5,524 nucleotides of DNA from an uncultured Bacteroidales bacterium (lineage in GTDB: Bacteria > Bacteroidota > Bacteroidia > Bacteroidales > F082): assembly GCA_937884015.1 (NCBI GenBank), contig CALGBV010000131.1, positions 1 through 5,524 of the forward strand, written 5' to 3'. Position 1 is the first letter of the stretch, and every line of letters starts with the position of its first letter. Made by a program: the position numbers and the translations under genes. Positions 1-5,524 of the stretch are shown piece after piece. A model generated the notes under the pieces. The model saw only the letters and a program-made list of their open reading frames with translations, ran no database searches and had not been told where the DNA came from.

Positions 1-267
1 AGTGAAATGCCTTTTTAAAAAGGTGTCTTCGCGGATGATTCGTCCCGAAACCAGATGATGCGTGTCGCGGCCTTCGCAAAGACCTGTGTCGTGGAAGGCG
101 GCGATGGCATAAACCATATCAATGTTGACGTCGTAATGCGTAGCCAAATCGAGGCTCCTCCTGATGACGTCGTCGGCGTGGTTGCGGCGATGGGCGGCAT
201 CGAAATGGTCGTAACGGGGCAAGATTTCGTTTTCAATGTATTGTTGCAGTGATTCGTTGATTGTCAT
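1..267 (-). CDS. HD-domain phosphohydrolase, N-terminal part (runs off left edge)
   Basis: Reading leftwards from the ATG at 267 gives 89 residues with no stop before the window edge. The visible part has the spacing of an HD-superfamily metal-dependent phosphohydrolase: a first histidine in HADDV (residues 30-34), the His-Asp doublet in AAFHDTG (H59, D60), and a further histidine pair H70-H71. Such proteins bind one or two divalent metals through these His/Asp residues and hydrolyse phosphate esters of nucleotides or related small molecules; the substrate cannot be told from this fragment. No signal peptide or membrane segment is visible, so it is probably cytoplasmic. The start is supported by a Bacteroidales promoter about 60 bases upstream and by the reading frame beginning cleanly at MTINESLQQ. 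It appears to be an ordinary housekeeping-type gene with no evident link to the Argonaute unit. The later HD-family residues lie outside the window. Confidence 0.85.
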   Translation of the reverse strand, partial: MTINESLQQYIENEILPRYDHFDAAHRRNHADDVIRRSLDLATHYDVNIDMVYAIAAFHDTGLCEGRDTHHLVSGRIIREDTFLKRHFT

Positions 268-295
268 GGGTTTTAATGTTTGTTTTTGAATAGTC

Positions 296-310
296 GCCTC
301 AAGCGGAGGC
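296..310. repeat. Small hairpin in the leader of the HD gene
   Basis: GCCTC at 296-300 and GAGGC at 306-310 form a 5-bp G/C-rich stem with a 5-base loop. It would lie in the 5' untranslated region of the HD gene, about 30 bases before its ATG. Its function is unknown; it is short enough to be chance. Confidence 0.35.
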
Positions 311-328
311 CTTCTGAAAATTCGAGTG

Positions 329-336
329 CAAAGATA
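329..336 (-). promoter_or_regulatory. Bacteroidales -7 promoter element for the HD gene
   Basis: On the minus strand these bases read TATCTTTG, an exact match to the Bacteroidetes -7 consensus TAnnTTTG used by their primary sigma factor. It lies 61 bases upstream of the HD gene's ATG, giving a leader of roughly 55 bases. No good TTTG -33 box is seen at the usual 19-21 base distance (the region reads CATTA), so the promoter may be weak or activator-assisted. The 32-base repeat array begins just upstream of the -33 position. Confidence 0.6.
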
Positions 337-361
337 GGGTTTTATTGATGTGGGTTAATGG

Positions 362-489
362 TTTAGGAAATGAATAATTTCAAAATTGCACAGTTTTTCA
401 AGGGAATAATTCAAGAATTTTACATTTTTTCAAGGGAATAATTTGAATTTCTTACACTTTTTCAAGGGAATAATTGAAAAATGGAGGCT
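362..489. repeat. Tandem array, 32-base period, three exact core copies and one degenerate copy
   Basis: The 18-base core TTTTTCAAGGGAATAATT occurs identically at 394-411, 426-443 and 458-475, each start exactly 32 bases after the last. A degenerate copy in the same phase lies at 362-379 (13 of 18 positions match, including the last eight bases GAATAATT). The 14-base intervals are less conserved but share an AA..TT..ACA pattern. A 32-base period is close to three DNA helical turns, so a bound protein would meet each copy on the same face. The array sits between the HD promoter and the inverted-repeat element. It could be iteron-like or operator-like protein-binding sites, or the edge of a mobile element. 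No gene is seen in it. Confidence 0.9.
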
Positions 490-540
490 ATATACTTTTT
501 GACCTAAGTTGATTGCCAAAGTCTTGTCCGTTGTCGGGTT

Positions 541-557
541 GCATCTCAGAGAGATGC
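541..557. repeat. Hairpin GCATCTC-AGA-GAGATGC inside the element
   Basis: This is a perfect 7-bp stem with a 3-base loop, placed just inside the 559-571 arm of the inner inverted repeat. It mirrors the hairpin at 664-678 that flanks the other arm, which supports a designed, symmetric element over chance palindromes. Confidence 0.8.
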
Positions 558-663
558 GATTTCTGTTACCCCATACGTAGTGTGGGGCATGCGCATAACC
601 AACATATATGATGGATGTCGCTGCCCTACACTCCGCTACGCTCGTATAGGGTAACAGAAATGA

Positions 664-678
664 GACCTCTTCGAGGTC
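664..678. repeat. Hairpin GACCTC-TTC-GAGGTC inside the element
   Basis: This is a perfect 6-bp stem with a 3-base loop, a few bases outside the 649-661 arm and next to the right outer repeat. Transcription of the Argonaute unit leftwards would meet it about 40 bases after the last stop codon. It is not followed by a run of U on that strand, so it is not a classical intrinsic terminator, although it could stabilise the 3' end. Confidence 0.75.
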
Positions 679-718
679 GAGCGGGGTCAAAAAGTATATA
701 ATTGCCTAAATAAAAGTG

Positions 719-1894
719 TCAACCTTTCAATATATTGTTGTATTCGTCAACTACGGAATTCTTGTATCTCCAACCAAGATACTTGTATGAGGCATTGCTG
801 CTATCGGATTTGTCGACGTTGACGGATAACCTATAGTGCCGGAATGCAGTTCCGGATTCTTTGTTCATAATGTGTTTTGAACACCATGAGTCATATTGTG
901 TTAGAGTAAATCCACTAATATAATTATCAGCTATCCATTTGTAGAATCCCAAAAAGTCCAACATGGCAGCTGTGTGTCCAAATGTTTTGGCAACGGTTTC
1001 CTTCTCTTGCAGCATACATTCCACCAACTGACGGATTTTTTGCGGTGTGCCAAGTTCTTTGACTTTTGGCATTTCTGTGAAAGTGAATATGTTGGCGGCT
1101 TCAAGGAATAGGTCAAACTTGTCCTTGATTTCTGCTTTGACAAGTGTCGTTTGGTCGTGCAATTCAGGTGTCTTTGTGCAATAAGGAGACTCCACACGGG
1201 TAGGGGTGAAACCTTGGGTCATCGCGTTGAACCTTTCTGTAACCTCTGCGTTGGGGAATTCACCTTTCCATTCGAATACGAAATTTTCAAAGTCGGTTTC
1301 GTAACTCTGTTGTGGTTTTTTTCCCAAAACGCTTCTGAAGGTATGGTACACTTCAAAATAAAGTTGGGTTAGCGATTCCTTGATGTATGCTTCTTTCGCG
1401 TCCATGCATAATGATGTGATGGACGAGAACAACTTGCGGATGTAGGTGCGAACCACACTGTCGTCACGAACGGCATTTGCCAACATTAGCAAGCATTCCA
1501 TTGTTCGGCAACATTCCGTTTTGACCAACAGATGAAGAAATTTGTCGGTTGGTGTAGTTTCCCGAGGTTGCGGGAAGACACCTTCGAGATTCAGTTTGTC
1601 AGTAATACGTGTGTAGCAGTTTTCGACGAAACATATTCCTGCGTTTCGGGCTTGTTCTGCACCTTGACGCAAGTCGCGGTCATCTTGATAGTCGGACGAC
1701 ACATTCACCAATCCGCTTGTTTCGACGGATTCAATAAGCGCTTTTTCAATGGCCATCAGACTTTGCTCTTTTTGGGAGGATGCTTTCTGCAGGCCTCGCC
1801 AAAGCATGGAAATCTCTTTCTCGGTTTTTAGCGTTGGCAGTATCTGTCGGCGCAAATCCCCTCTCAACATGCTGTCAATAATCGATAATGTCAT
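719..1894 (-). CDS. Uncharacterised helical protein coupled to the Argonaute gene
   Basis: This encodes 391 residues, complete, starting at ATG 1894 and ending in TGA at 719-721. I do not recognise the family. The start lies 12 bases after the Argonaute stop codon, so the two are almost certainly co-transcribed and probably translated together. The N-terminal ~190 residues look largely alpha-helical, with charged and leucine-rich stretches (for example residues 40-60, 75-105, 115-190) and a cysteine cluster around 129-134 (TECCRTMEC). A lower-complexity, proline-containing middle (about 193-250) leads to a second helical part. The last ~100 residues carry many aromatics and basic residues (MLDFLGFYKW at 311-320, FRHYRL at 351-356, YKYLGWRYK at 370-378), which might contact nucleic acid or the partner. 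I see no signal peptide, membrane helix, Walker motif, Sir2, TIR or PD-(D/E)XK/HNH nuclease signature. By analogy with other inactive pAgo operons it may be the effector or an accessory subunit; this is inferred only from position. Confidence 0.85.
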   Translation of the reverse strand: MTLSIIDSMLRGDLRRQILPTLKTEKEISMLWRGLQKASSQKEQSLMAIEKALIESVETSGLVNVSSDYQDDRDLRQGAEQARNAGICFVENCYTRITDKLNLEGVFPQPRETTPTDKFLHLLVKTECCRTMECLLMLANAVRDDSVVRTYIRKLFSSITSLCMDAKEAYIKESLTQLYFEVYHTFRSVLGKKPQQSYETDFENFVFEWKGEFPNAEVTERFNAMTQGFTPTRVESPYCTKTPELHDQTTLVKAEIKDKFDLFLEAANIFTFTEMPKVKELGTPQKIRQLVECMLQEKETVAKTFGHTAAMLDFLGFYKWIADNYISGFTLTQYDSWCSKHIMNKESGTAFRHYRLSVNVDKSDSSNASYKYLGWRYKNSVVDEYNNILKG

Positions 1895-1906
1895 AATTGC
1901 AATTTG

Positions 1907-4018
1907 TTAGAGCATCCAGAGGTTATGTTTCCCAAACTCTGGAAGGTCTTCGTCGTTGAAATGGGGAACGAACTGTGCTACCATTTTGGGATAGGCGATG
2001 GTAATGGGTACATTTTGCATTTTGACCGACTTCCAATAGAGGCGACAAAACTGATATACCTGGGTGATGATGTCGATGGTGTCTTCTGTAGTCAGTATGC
2101 CTCCTGTATTGGTTTTCGCACTTGTGATGGTCAATTTGACGGGGAAAAGAATGTCACCTTTCCCGTTGTCAGTGTATTTCTCGTTGTTATAAAGCAAAAA
2201 CTGGGTGCCTCTAAGATGAACGAATGTTCCGCTTTTCGGCATGAGGTCATTCATACTTGTGTCGAAAGCAATCAGGTCGTCGTTGGCAGCTGTTACCATA
2301 TTGACGACATACACGGGGCATTGCAATCCGTTTTGCTTGAGCATCATTTCAATCTGCTCGCTTTCGTTGTCGTTTAATTCCTTGTAATAATGAATAATGA
2401 GCCGGTCGGGTTTTTGGTATTGCTTGCAGAATTGCCAGAGTGCTTTTTTCAGGCTCGTACCTAAAGCCTCTGTGTCTTCAGCCTGGCAACAGTCGAACTC
2501 GCGGAATTGGCCTTTCTTGTCAAAGCAGAATGCCGTGCCAAGGTAAGGTTTGTGTCCATGTTGTCTGGATGCTCCTATGCCAACAATCATGTCGTTTCGT
2601 TGTGACAGACTTTGTAACCCCCAAGGCATTCCATATTGTTTGCCGGTGATGGCTGCTGCGATGTTAGGAAGGAAGTAGCAAAAACTGGCGCTGTCGATGT
2701 TAGGAGCATAGATGACTTGGGATGTGATTTTGGATTTCATCAACAGTTCCTTCATCCTGTAGTATAGTTCGTGCAACTGAGTGTCTTGCGTTTCTTCATG
2801 GATTTCGCTAATGATGATGGCTATGTAGTTGGTGTCAGGTATGAAACGGTTGTCATCCATAAGATGCTGCTGTAATTCCTGTAGTGCCGTGTCGTATGAC
2901 TTGTAGGCAAGACTCAGGTTCTGCACCCACGACAAAGGCTGATTCAGAAATTCAGCTAATTTTCTAAAAGTCTTGTTCGTTCCATACTCTTGGTCGCCTT
3001 GGTGTAATATGGAAGAATCCTTGCCGTTCTGGAAAATGTTGTAAAGCCGATTCCTTGCGATATTGCTTTTGGGTGAGTCTAAACTGATAAAAAAATACTT
3101 GAAAGTCTTGGGCTGAATGTATGGTCCGTGTTGAGAGAACTCGTTACGGGGAAGCGAACCGATAAAGCCATCTCCATAGATTAAGTTCTTTGCTTTTTCG
3201 TCCACCATAAGGATGTCTTTTTGCTTCACTTCGATAAACGAACCGTCATTTAGTATATTGATGTCCAAGGCGTCCTGAAACTCGGGTGTAACAAGATATG
3301 TGCGTATGAAATCGGAGATTTTCTTCATCTTAGTAACATACTTGTTTCTGTCGTATGACCTGGGTTCCGATAAATGAAGGACAAACTTGTTGTATCTGTT
3401 GACGATGGGACAGCCACCACCATATTTTTGGAAATGGTGTTGCTTGACGAACTTTCGGGGCACGACTTCTGTTCCCGCTATCACATCAAAACCATGGTCA
3501 TCAAGGTCAACTTCATACAAGGTTTTCTTTGAGCATCTGCTTTCACCACTATGGCTGACATCAATCTGCCATCCGTCCGTAATGTCTTGATAGTAAGGTC
3601 TGAGAGTATACCTGTTATAAAGGATGGAATTCCCTTCGTCTTTTGGAATCCATACCTCGATTCTGTTAATGAAATCGCGGCACACTGGGAATCCGAGATC
3701 TCTGAAATAACGCACGATTTTCTGAATCATCTCGTACCTGCCGATGCGGCATGACAGATCCAAATCAGCTTTGACCGATAAGGGTTCGCCTTTAGAGATG
3801 TTGTAGAGCTCTTCTTCCCAGTTGGCAAGGAAGACTTCCGATGATTCAGACAAGCATGGATTCTCTTCCCAAAGCTTTTCATTAGATTCTTGGACTATAC
3901 GGATAGTTGCACGTTTCCATGTTTTCCAGGTGGCTTCGTCTTGACCATCGTATCCGGTATAGAGGTCAATCATTTTGTAGTTGTTGCGTCTTTCGACTGC
4001 GATTGAGTTGAATATCAT
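1907..4018 (-). CDS. Prokaryotic Argonaute (pAgo), predicted cleavage-inactive
   Basis: This encodes 703 residues, complete. The order inferred from motifs is: an N-domain/L1-like region (about 75-215, with DGWQIDVSHSGES at 148-160), a short stretch where no PAZ can be recognised, an L2-like segment (LIYGDGFIGSLP...HGPY, about 279-300), MID (about 395-470) and PIWI (about 471-703). MID carries the Y-K-Q-K type motif for a guide 5' phosphate: Y419/Y420 and K423 in YYRMKELL, Q434 in SQVI, K460 in GKQYGMPW. In PIWI the first catalytic Asp position is glycine (VGIGAS, G482) and the second strand reads IIHYYKE where an HRDG-like Asp is expected (Y545). Target slicing is therefore unlikely. The protein ends LWML; in Piwi/Ago proteins the C-terminal carboxylate can help coordinate the guide 5' end. 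Size and inactive PIWI fit a long-B, PAZ-less pAgo, or a short-type MID-PIWI fused to an APAZ-like N-terminal half. Inactive pAgos usually load small RNA guides and activate partner effectors against plasmids or phages. The start at 4018 is used; M16 at 3973 is an alternative. Confidence 0.88.
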   Translation of the reverse strand: MIFNSIAVERRNNYKMIDLYTGYDGQDEATWKTWKRATIRIVQESNEKLWEENPCLSESSEVFLANWEEELYNISKGEPLSVKADLDLSCRIGRYEMIQKIVRYFRDLGFPVCRDFINRIEVWIPKDEGNSILYNRYTLRPYYQDITDGWQIDVSHSGESRCSKKTLYEVDLDDHGFDVIAGTEVVPRKFVKQHHFQKYGGGCPIVNRYNKFVLHLSEPRSYDRNKYVTKMKKISDFIRTYLVTPEFQDALDINILNDGSFIEVKQKDILMVDEKAKNLIYGDGFIGSLPRNEFSQHGPYIQPKTFKYFFISLDSPKSNIARNRLYNIFQNGKDSSILHQGDQEYGTNKTFRKLAEFLNQPLSWVQNLSLAYKSYDTALQELQQHLMDDNRFIPDTNYIAIIISEIHEETQDTQLHELYYRMKELLMKSKITSQVIYAPNIDSASFCYFLPNIAAAITGKQYGMPWGLQSLSQRNDMIVGIGASRQHGHKPYLGTAFCFDKKGQFREFDCCQAEDTEALGTSLKKALWQFCKQYQKPDRLIIHYYKELNDNESEQIEMMLKQNGLQCPVYVVNMVTAANDDLIAFDTSMNDLMPKSGTFVHLRGTQFLLYNNEKYTDNGKGDILFPVKLTITSAKTNTGGILTTEDTIDIITQVYQFCRLYWKSVKMQNVPITIAYPKMVAQFVPHFNDEDLPEFGKHNLWML

Positions 4019-4090
4019 AACTTAGTATTTTGGTGGTTAATAGTCTTCTTCTGGAATTTAGGTTTTTTGTTTCTCTTGTTTTTTTTGCTG
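4019..4090 (-). promoter_or_regulatory. A-rich leader between the ATPase and Argonaute genes
   Basis: These 72 bases, read on the minus strand, are strongly A-rich (runs such as CAAAAAAAACAAG) and have no Shine-Dalgarno sequence, as is usual for Bacteroidales translation starts. I find no TAnnTTTG promoter element and no clear terminator hairpin. The Argonaute unit may therefore be read through from the ATPase gene or from a non-consensus promoter. Confidence 0.4.
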
Positions 4091-4801
4091 TCAGTCGTTG
4101 TCTTGTTCGAGGAAAATGCTGCCGAGGAATGGCAGGTCAACGAGTTTGCCTTGTTTGTAAGCGTTGTATGGGTTGAGTGTCTTGTGCAAGCCGAGGCTGC
4201 TGAGGCGTTTCAGTGAGGTGGCTCCGCACTTGTCCTTGTCGGTGAACCAGATGGCATCGCGGCGGATGAAGTCTTCGTTGAGCAGGTTGATGTCGTGGGT
4301 GGTCATGAGCAGTTGTGACGAACCTTCGCTGTTGGCCAGGAAGAGCTTGATGAAGTAGGATAGCAATTCGTAGTGGATGCTGGTTTCGACTTCATCGACA
4401 GGGACGAAATTGTTCTCATTCAGCACGTAATACAACAGCATCGACATGTCGAGGAAACGTGCCGTTCCAGCTGATTCAAGTTCTTCGGGAAGTTCGTAGG
4501 TGCTGCCGTCGCCGTTGTGACGGAAGATGATGTCGTCGTGCTTGATGGTGCCCCGACGGAGTAGTTCTGCTTGCGCTTCTTCGGGAATGGGAGCGTTTTT
4601 TATCACTTCTTCCATTTCGGGGGAGATGGCGATTTCGCGTTCGTTGAGAGCCAGGTCCACGATGTTGAAGTCGCTGGCCTTGAGCATTTGAAGCAGGAAC
4701 TTCTTTTTCTTGCCCTCGCGGTCGTTGCGCAGTTCCGCTTTCACATCGTAGGTGAGCGTGTCACGCGGACTGAGCATCGGCTGCATGCTCGAATAAAAGA
4801 A
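4091..4801 (-). CDS. AAA/ABC-type ATPase (AAA_15/AAA_21, RloA-like), C-terminal 236 residues only
   Basis: The fragment ends in TGA at 4091-4093 and carries the second half of an ABC-fold ATPase. Seen directly: a signature-like ESAGTARF (about residues 109-116 of the fragment), a Walker B and catalytic Glu in VPVDEVETS (D at about 4394-4396) and the switch histidine in TTHDINLL (H at 4295-4297). These are followed by the family's usual tail RRDAIWFTDKDKCGAT, LSSLGLHKTLNPYNAYKQGK and LPFLGSIFL. Related full proteins are roughly 400-450 residues, with an N-terminal Walker A (GxNxSGKS) that is absent here. The frame stays open to an ATG at 4888, but those extra ~29 codons are antisense to the mutase gene and do not look like this family, so I end the real homology near 4801. 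Relatives such as RloA act in phage-defence or abortive-infection loci, commonly with a partner gene (RloB). Here the next gene is the Argonaute. More G/C in third codon positions than the Argonaute gene hints at a separate history. Confidence 0.85.
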   Translation of the reverse strand, partial: FFYSSMQPMLSPRDTLTYDVKAELRNDREGKKKKFLLQMLKASDFNIVDLALNEREIAISPEMEEVIKNAPIPEEAQAELLRRGTIKHDDIIFRHNGDGSTYELPEELESAGTARFLDMSMLLYYVLNENNFVPVDEVETSIHYELLSYFIKLFLANSEGSSQLLMTTHDINLLNEDFIRRDAIWFTDKDKCGATSLKRLSSLGLHKTLNPYNAYKQGKLVDLPFLGSIFLEQDND

Positions 4802-4805
4802 GTCG
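4795..4805. other. Junction between two unrelated sequences (probable chimera breakpoint)
   Basis: Left of here the minus strand reads as a Bacteroidales ATPase down to about FFYSSMQPML; right of here the plus strand reads as GlmM from about SRKLGYAV. In the GlmM frame the last upstream stop is a TGA at 4771-4773, and the bases between it and 4801 do not resemble the enzyme. In the ATPase frame, residues beyond about 4802 do not resemble the ATPase. Both genes are cut at the same place without transposon ends or a recombination site being visible. Confidence 0.7.
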
Positions 4806-5524
4806 TAAACTTGGTTACGCAGTTGATGACGAAGAATGTGAAATTGAAAATCTCGTTCTTTACGAACACCATAATATAAAGCTTGCACCGCATGATGAGG
4901 CAGGCAGAATTTCCTACTACAATCAGGCGGCTGATGACTATATTGAGTATATCAGAGAAATTGCAGAATGTGATCTGAGCGGCATGAAAATTGCGCTTGA
5001 CTGTGCAAACGGCTGGGCGTCAGTTACGGCACAAAAGCTCTTTTCTTCATTCGGTGCAGAGATTTTTGTTATGTCAGATACTCCTGACGGCGAAAATATC
5101 AACCGAAACTGCGGTACAAATCAGATCGATCCGCTTATTTACTTTATGAAGAAAAACAGCTGTGACTGTGCATTTGCCTTTGACGGTGATGCTGACAGAT
5201 GTACCGCTGTTGACGAAAACGGCGAAATTGTTGACGGCGAAAGAATATTTGCCATACTGCTTGAAAAATACAGCAGAGACGGTCTTTTAAAGGACAATAC
5301 CGCTGTAATCACGGCTATGGCTAATTCGGGACTCAGAAAATTTGCGTCGGATAAGGGGATTACCCTTGTAAATGCAGGTGCAGGACACAGATATATTCTT
5401 GAACGCATGACAGAAAACGGATATAATCTCGGCGGTGAACCGAATGGTCATATTGTTTTCCTTGATGACCTTCCGACAGCCGACGGACAGCTTACGGCTC
5501 TGAGAATTCTCGGAATAATGAAAA
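4801..5524 (+). CDS. glmM: Phosphoglucosamine mutase-like phosphohexomutase, internal fragment
   Basis: The frame is open from about 4801 (SRKLGYAVDDEE) to the right edge, about 241 codons, with no start or stop of its own. GlmM interconverts glucosamine-6-phosphate and glucosamine-1-phosphate in the cytoplasm on the way to UDP-GlcNAc for peptidoglycan. Matches to the family include the linker GRISYYNQAADDYIEYI, domain 2 KIALDCANG (about 4987-5013), the metal-binding loop FDGDADR (5179-5199) and domain 3 with GGEPNGHIVFLDD (from 5431). The N-terminal ~100-130 residues with the phosphorylated serine loop, and the C-terminal phosphate-binding domain, are not in the window. Several loops differ from typical GlmM: GEPNGH where GEQSGH is usual, and GHRY where GDRY is usual. 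It could therefore be a paralogue with a changed substrate. Codon choice differs from the left part of the window and suggests Clostridia. Confidence 0.82.

Larger units (their letters stand above)
489..700. mobile_element. Non-coding composite inverted-repeat element (MITE/REP-like)
   Basis: The boundaries are a perfect 16-base inverted repeat, TATATACTTTTTGACC at 489-504 and GGTCAAAAAGTATATA at 685-700. Just outside, AGGC (485-488) and GCCT (704-707) extend the symmetry after a short gap. Inside are a hairpin at 541-557 (7-bp stem, loop AGA), a second inverted repeat ATTTCTGTTACCC at 559-571 with its partner at 649-661 (extending to 19 bases with one mismatch), a hairpin at 569-587 (CCCCATAC/GTGTGGGG, with one G-T wobble), and a hairpin at 664-678 (GACCTC-TTC-GAGGTC). 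No transposase is present and no convincing gene crosses it. The layout suits a non-autonomous element or a REP-type repeat mobilised elsewhere. It begins 18 bases past the stop of the 391-residue gene and might also act on that transcript's 3' end. The family is not identified, and no target-site duplication is obvious. Confidence 0.65.

Noticed and set aside
362..489. Possible CRISPR array
   Set aside because: The period is only 32 bases in total, the intervals are 14 bases and related to each other, and no cas gene is present; this is a tandem repeat.
430..690. Open frame of 86 codons on the minus strand
   Set aside because: It lies across the repeat array and nearly all of the inverted-repeat element, and its composition follows those repeats. 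It has no recognisable domain or start context, so it is a by-product of the non-coding element.
664..700. Intrinsic terminator for the Argonaute operon
   Set aside because: The hairpin is real, but on the minus strand it is not followed by a U-run, so it does not meet the usual criteria.
719..1894. RteC-like regulator or nuclease identity for the 391-residue protein
   Set aside because: The aromatic, basic C-terminal part only vaguely recalls such proteins and no diagnostic residues could be matched, so no family is assigned.
1904..2377. Plus-strand open frame of 157 codons opposite the end of the Argonaute gene
   Set aside because: It is fully antisense to the conserved PIWI coding sequence, and its cysteine- and valine-rich translation resembles no family.
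4571..4879. Plus-strand open frame of 102 codons
   Set aside because: It is antisense to the ATPase on the left and out of frame with the mutase on the right, and it crosses the junction.
4802..4888. N-terminal extension of the ATPase to the ATG at 4888
   Set aside because: These codons are the complement of the GlmM coding sequence. The frame stays open by chance and lacks the family's expected upstream residues.
5139..5408. Minus-strand open frame of 89 codons
   Set aside because: It is antisense to the mutase core, including the metal-binding loop, so it is a shadow of that gene.

Overview
The window looks like a metagenomic contig from a gut or rumen community. Most of it (about 1-4800) reads as Bacteroidales, probably Prevotella-like. 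The evidence is a TAnnTTTG-type -7 promoter element, A/T-rich leaders without Shine-Dalgarno sequences, and Bacteroidales-style protein sequences. The last ~724 bases read as part of a glmM-type gene in a different codon style (rich in GAA, AAA, AGA, CTT, GGC), as in Clostridia such as Ruminococcaceae. The two parts meet abruptly near 4800. There an ATPase gene loses its N-terminal half and the mutase gene appears without its first third, so the join is more likely an assembly chimera or a rearrangement than a natural gene border.

Layout from left to right: (1) 1-267, minus strand, the N-terminal 89 residues of an HD-domain phosphohydrolase, with a Bacteroidales promoter at 329-336 and a small hairpin in its leader. 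(2) 268-718, non-coding but highly structured. It holds a tandem array of an 18-base core at an exact 32-base period (362-489). Directly after it lies a ~212-base element bounded by 16-base perfect inverted repeats (489-700) with further nested inverted repeats and hairpins, like a MITE or REP-type element. (3) 719-4018, minus strand, a tight two-gene unit. The upstream gene encodes a 703-residue prokaryotic Argonaute with a recognisable MID 5'-end-binding motif but a PIWI domain that has lost catalytic aspartates. Twelve bases downstream lies a gene for a 391-residue, apparently helical protein that I cannot assign to any family. (4) 4091-about 4801, minus strand, the C-terminal 236 residues of an ABC-type AAA ATPase (AAA_15/AAA_21, RloA-like). 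(5) about 4801-5524, plus strand, an internal part of a divergent phosphoglucosamine-mutase-like enzyme.

The main point of interest is the Argonaute unit. Cleavage-inactive pAgos normally act as guide-directed sensors that switch on a co-encoded effector (Sir2, TIR, nuclease or membrane protein). Here the only tightly coupled partner is an unfamiliar protein, so this may be a pAgo defence system with an undescribed effector or accessory subunit. The ATPase just upstream is on the same strand and of a kind common in defence islands, but its membership in the system is unproven.
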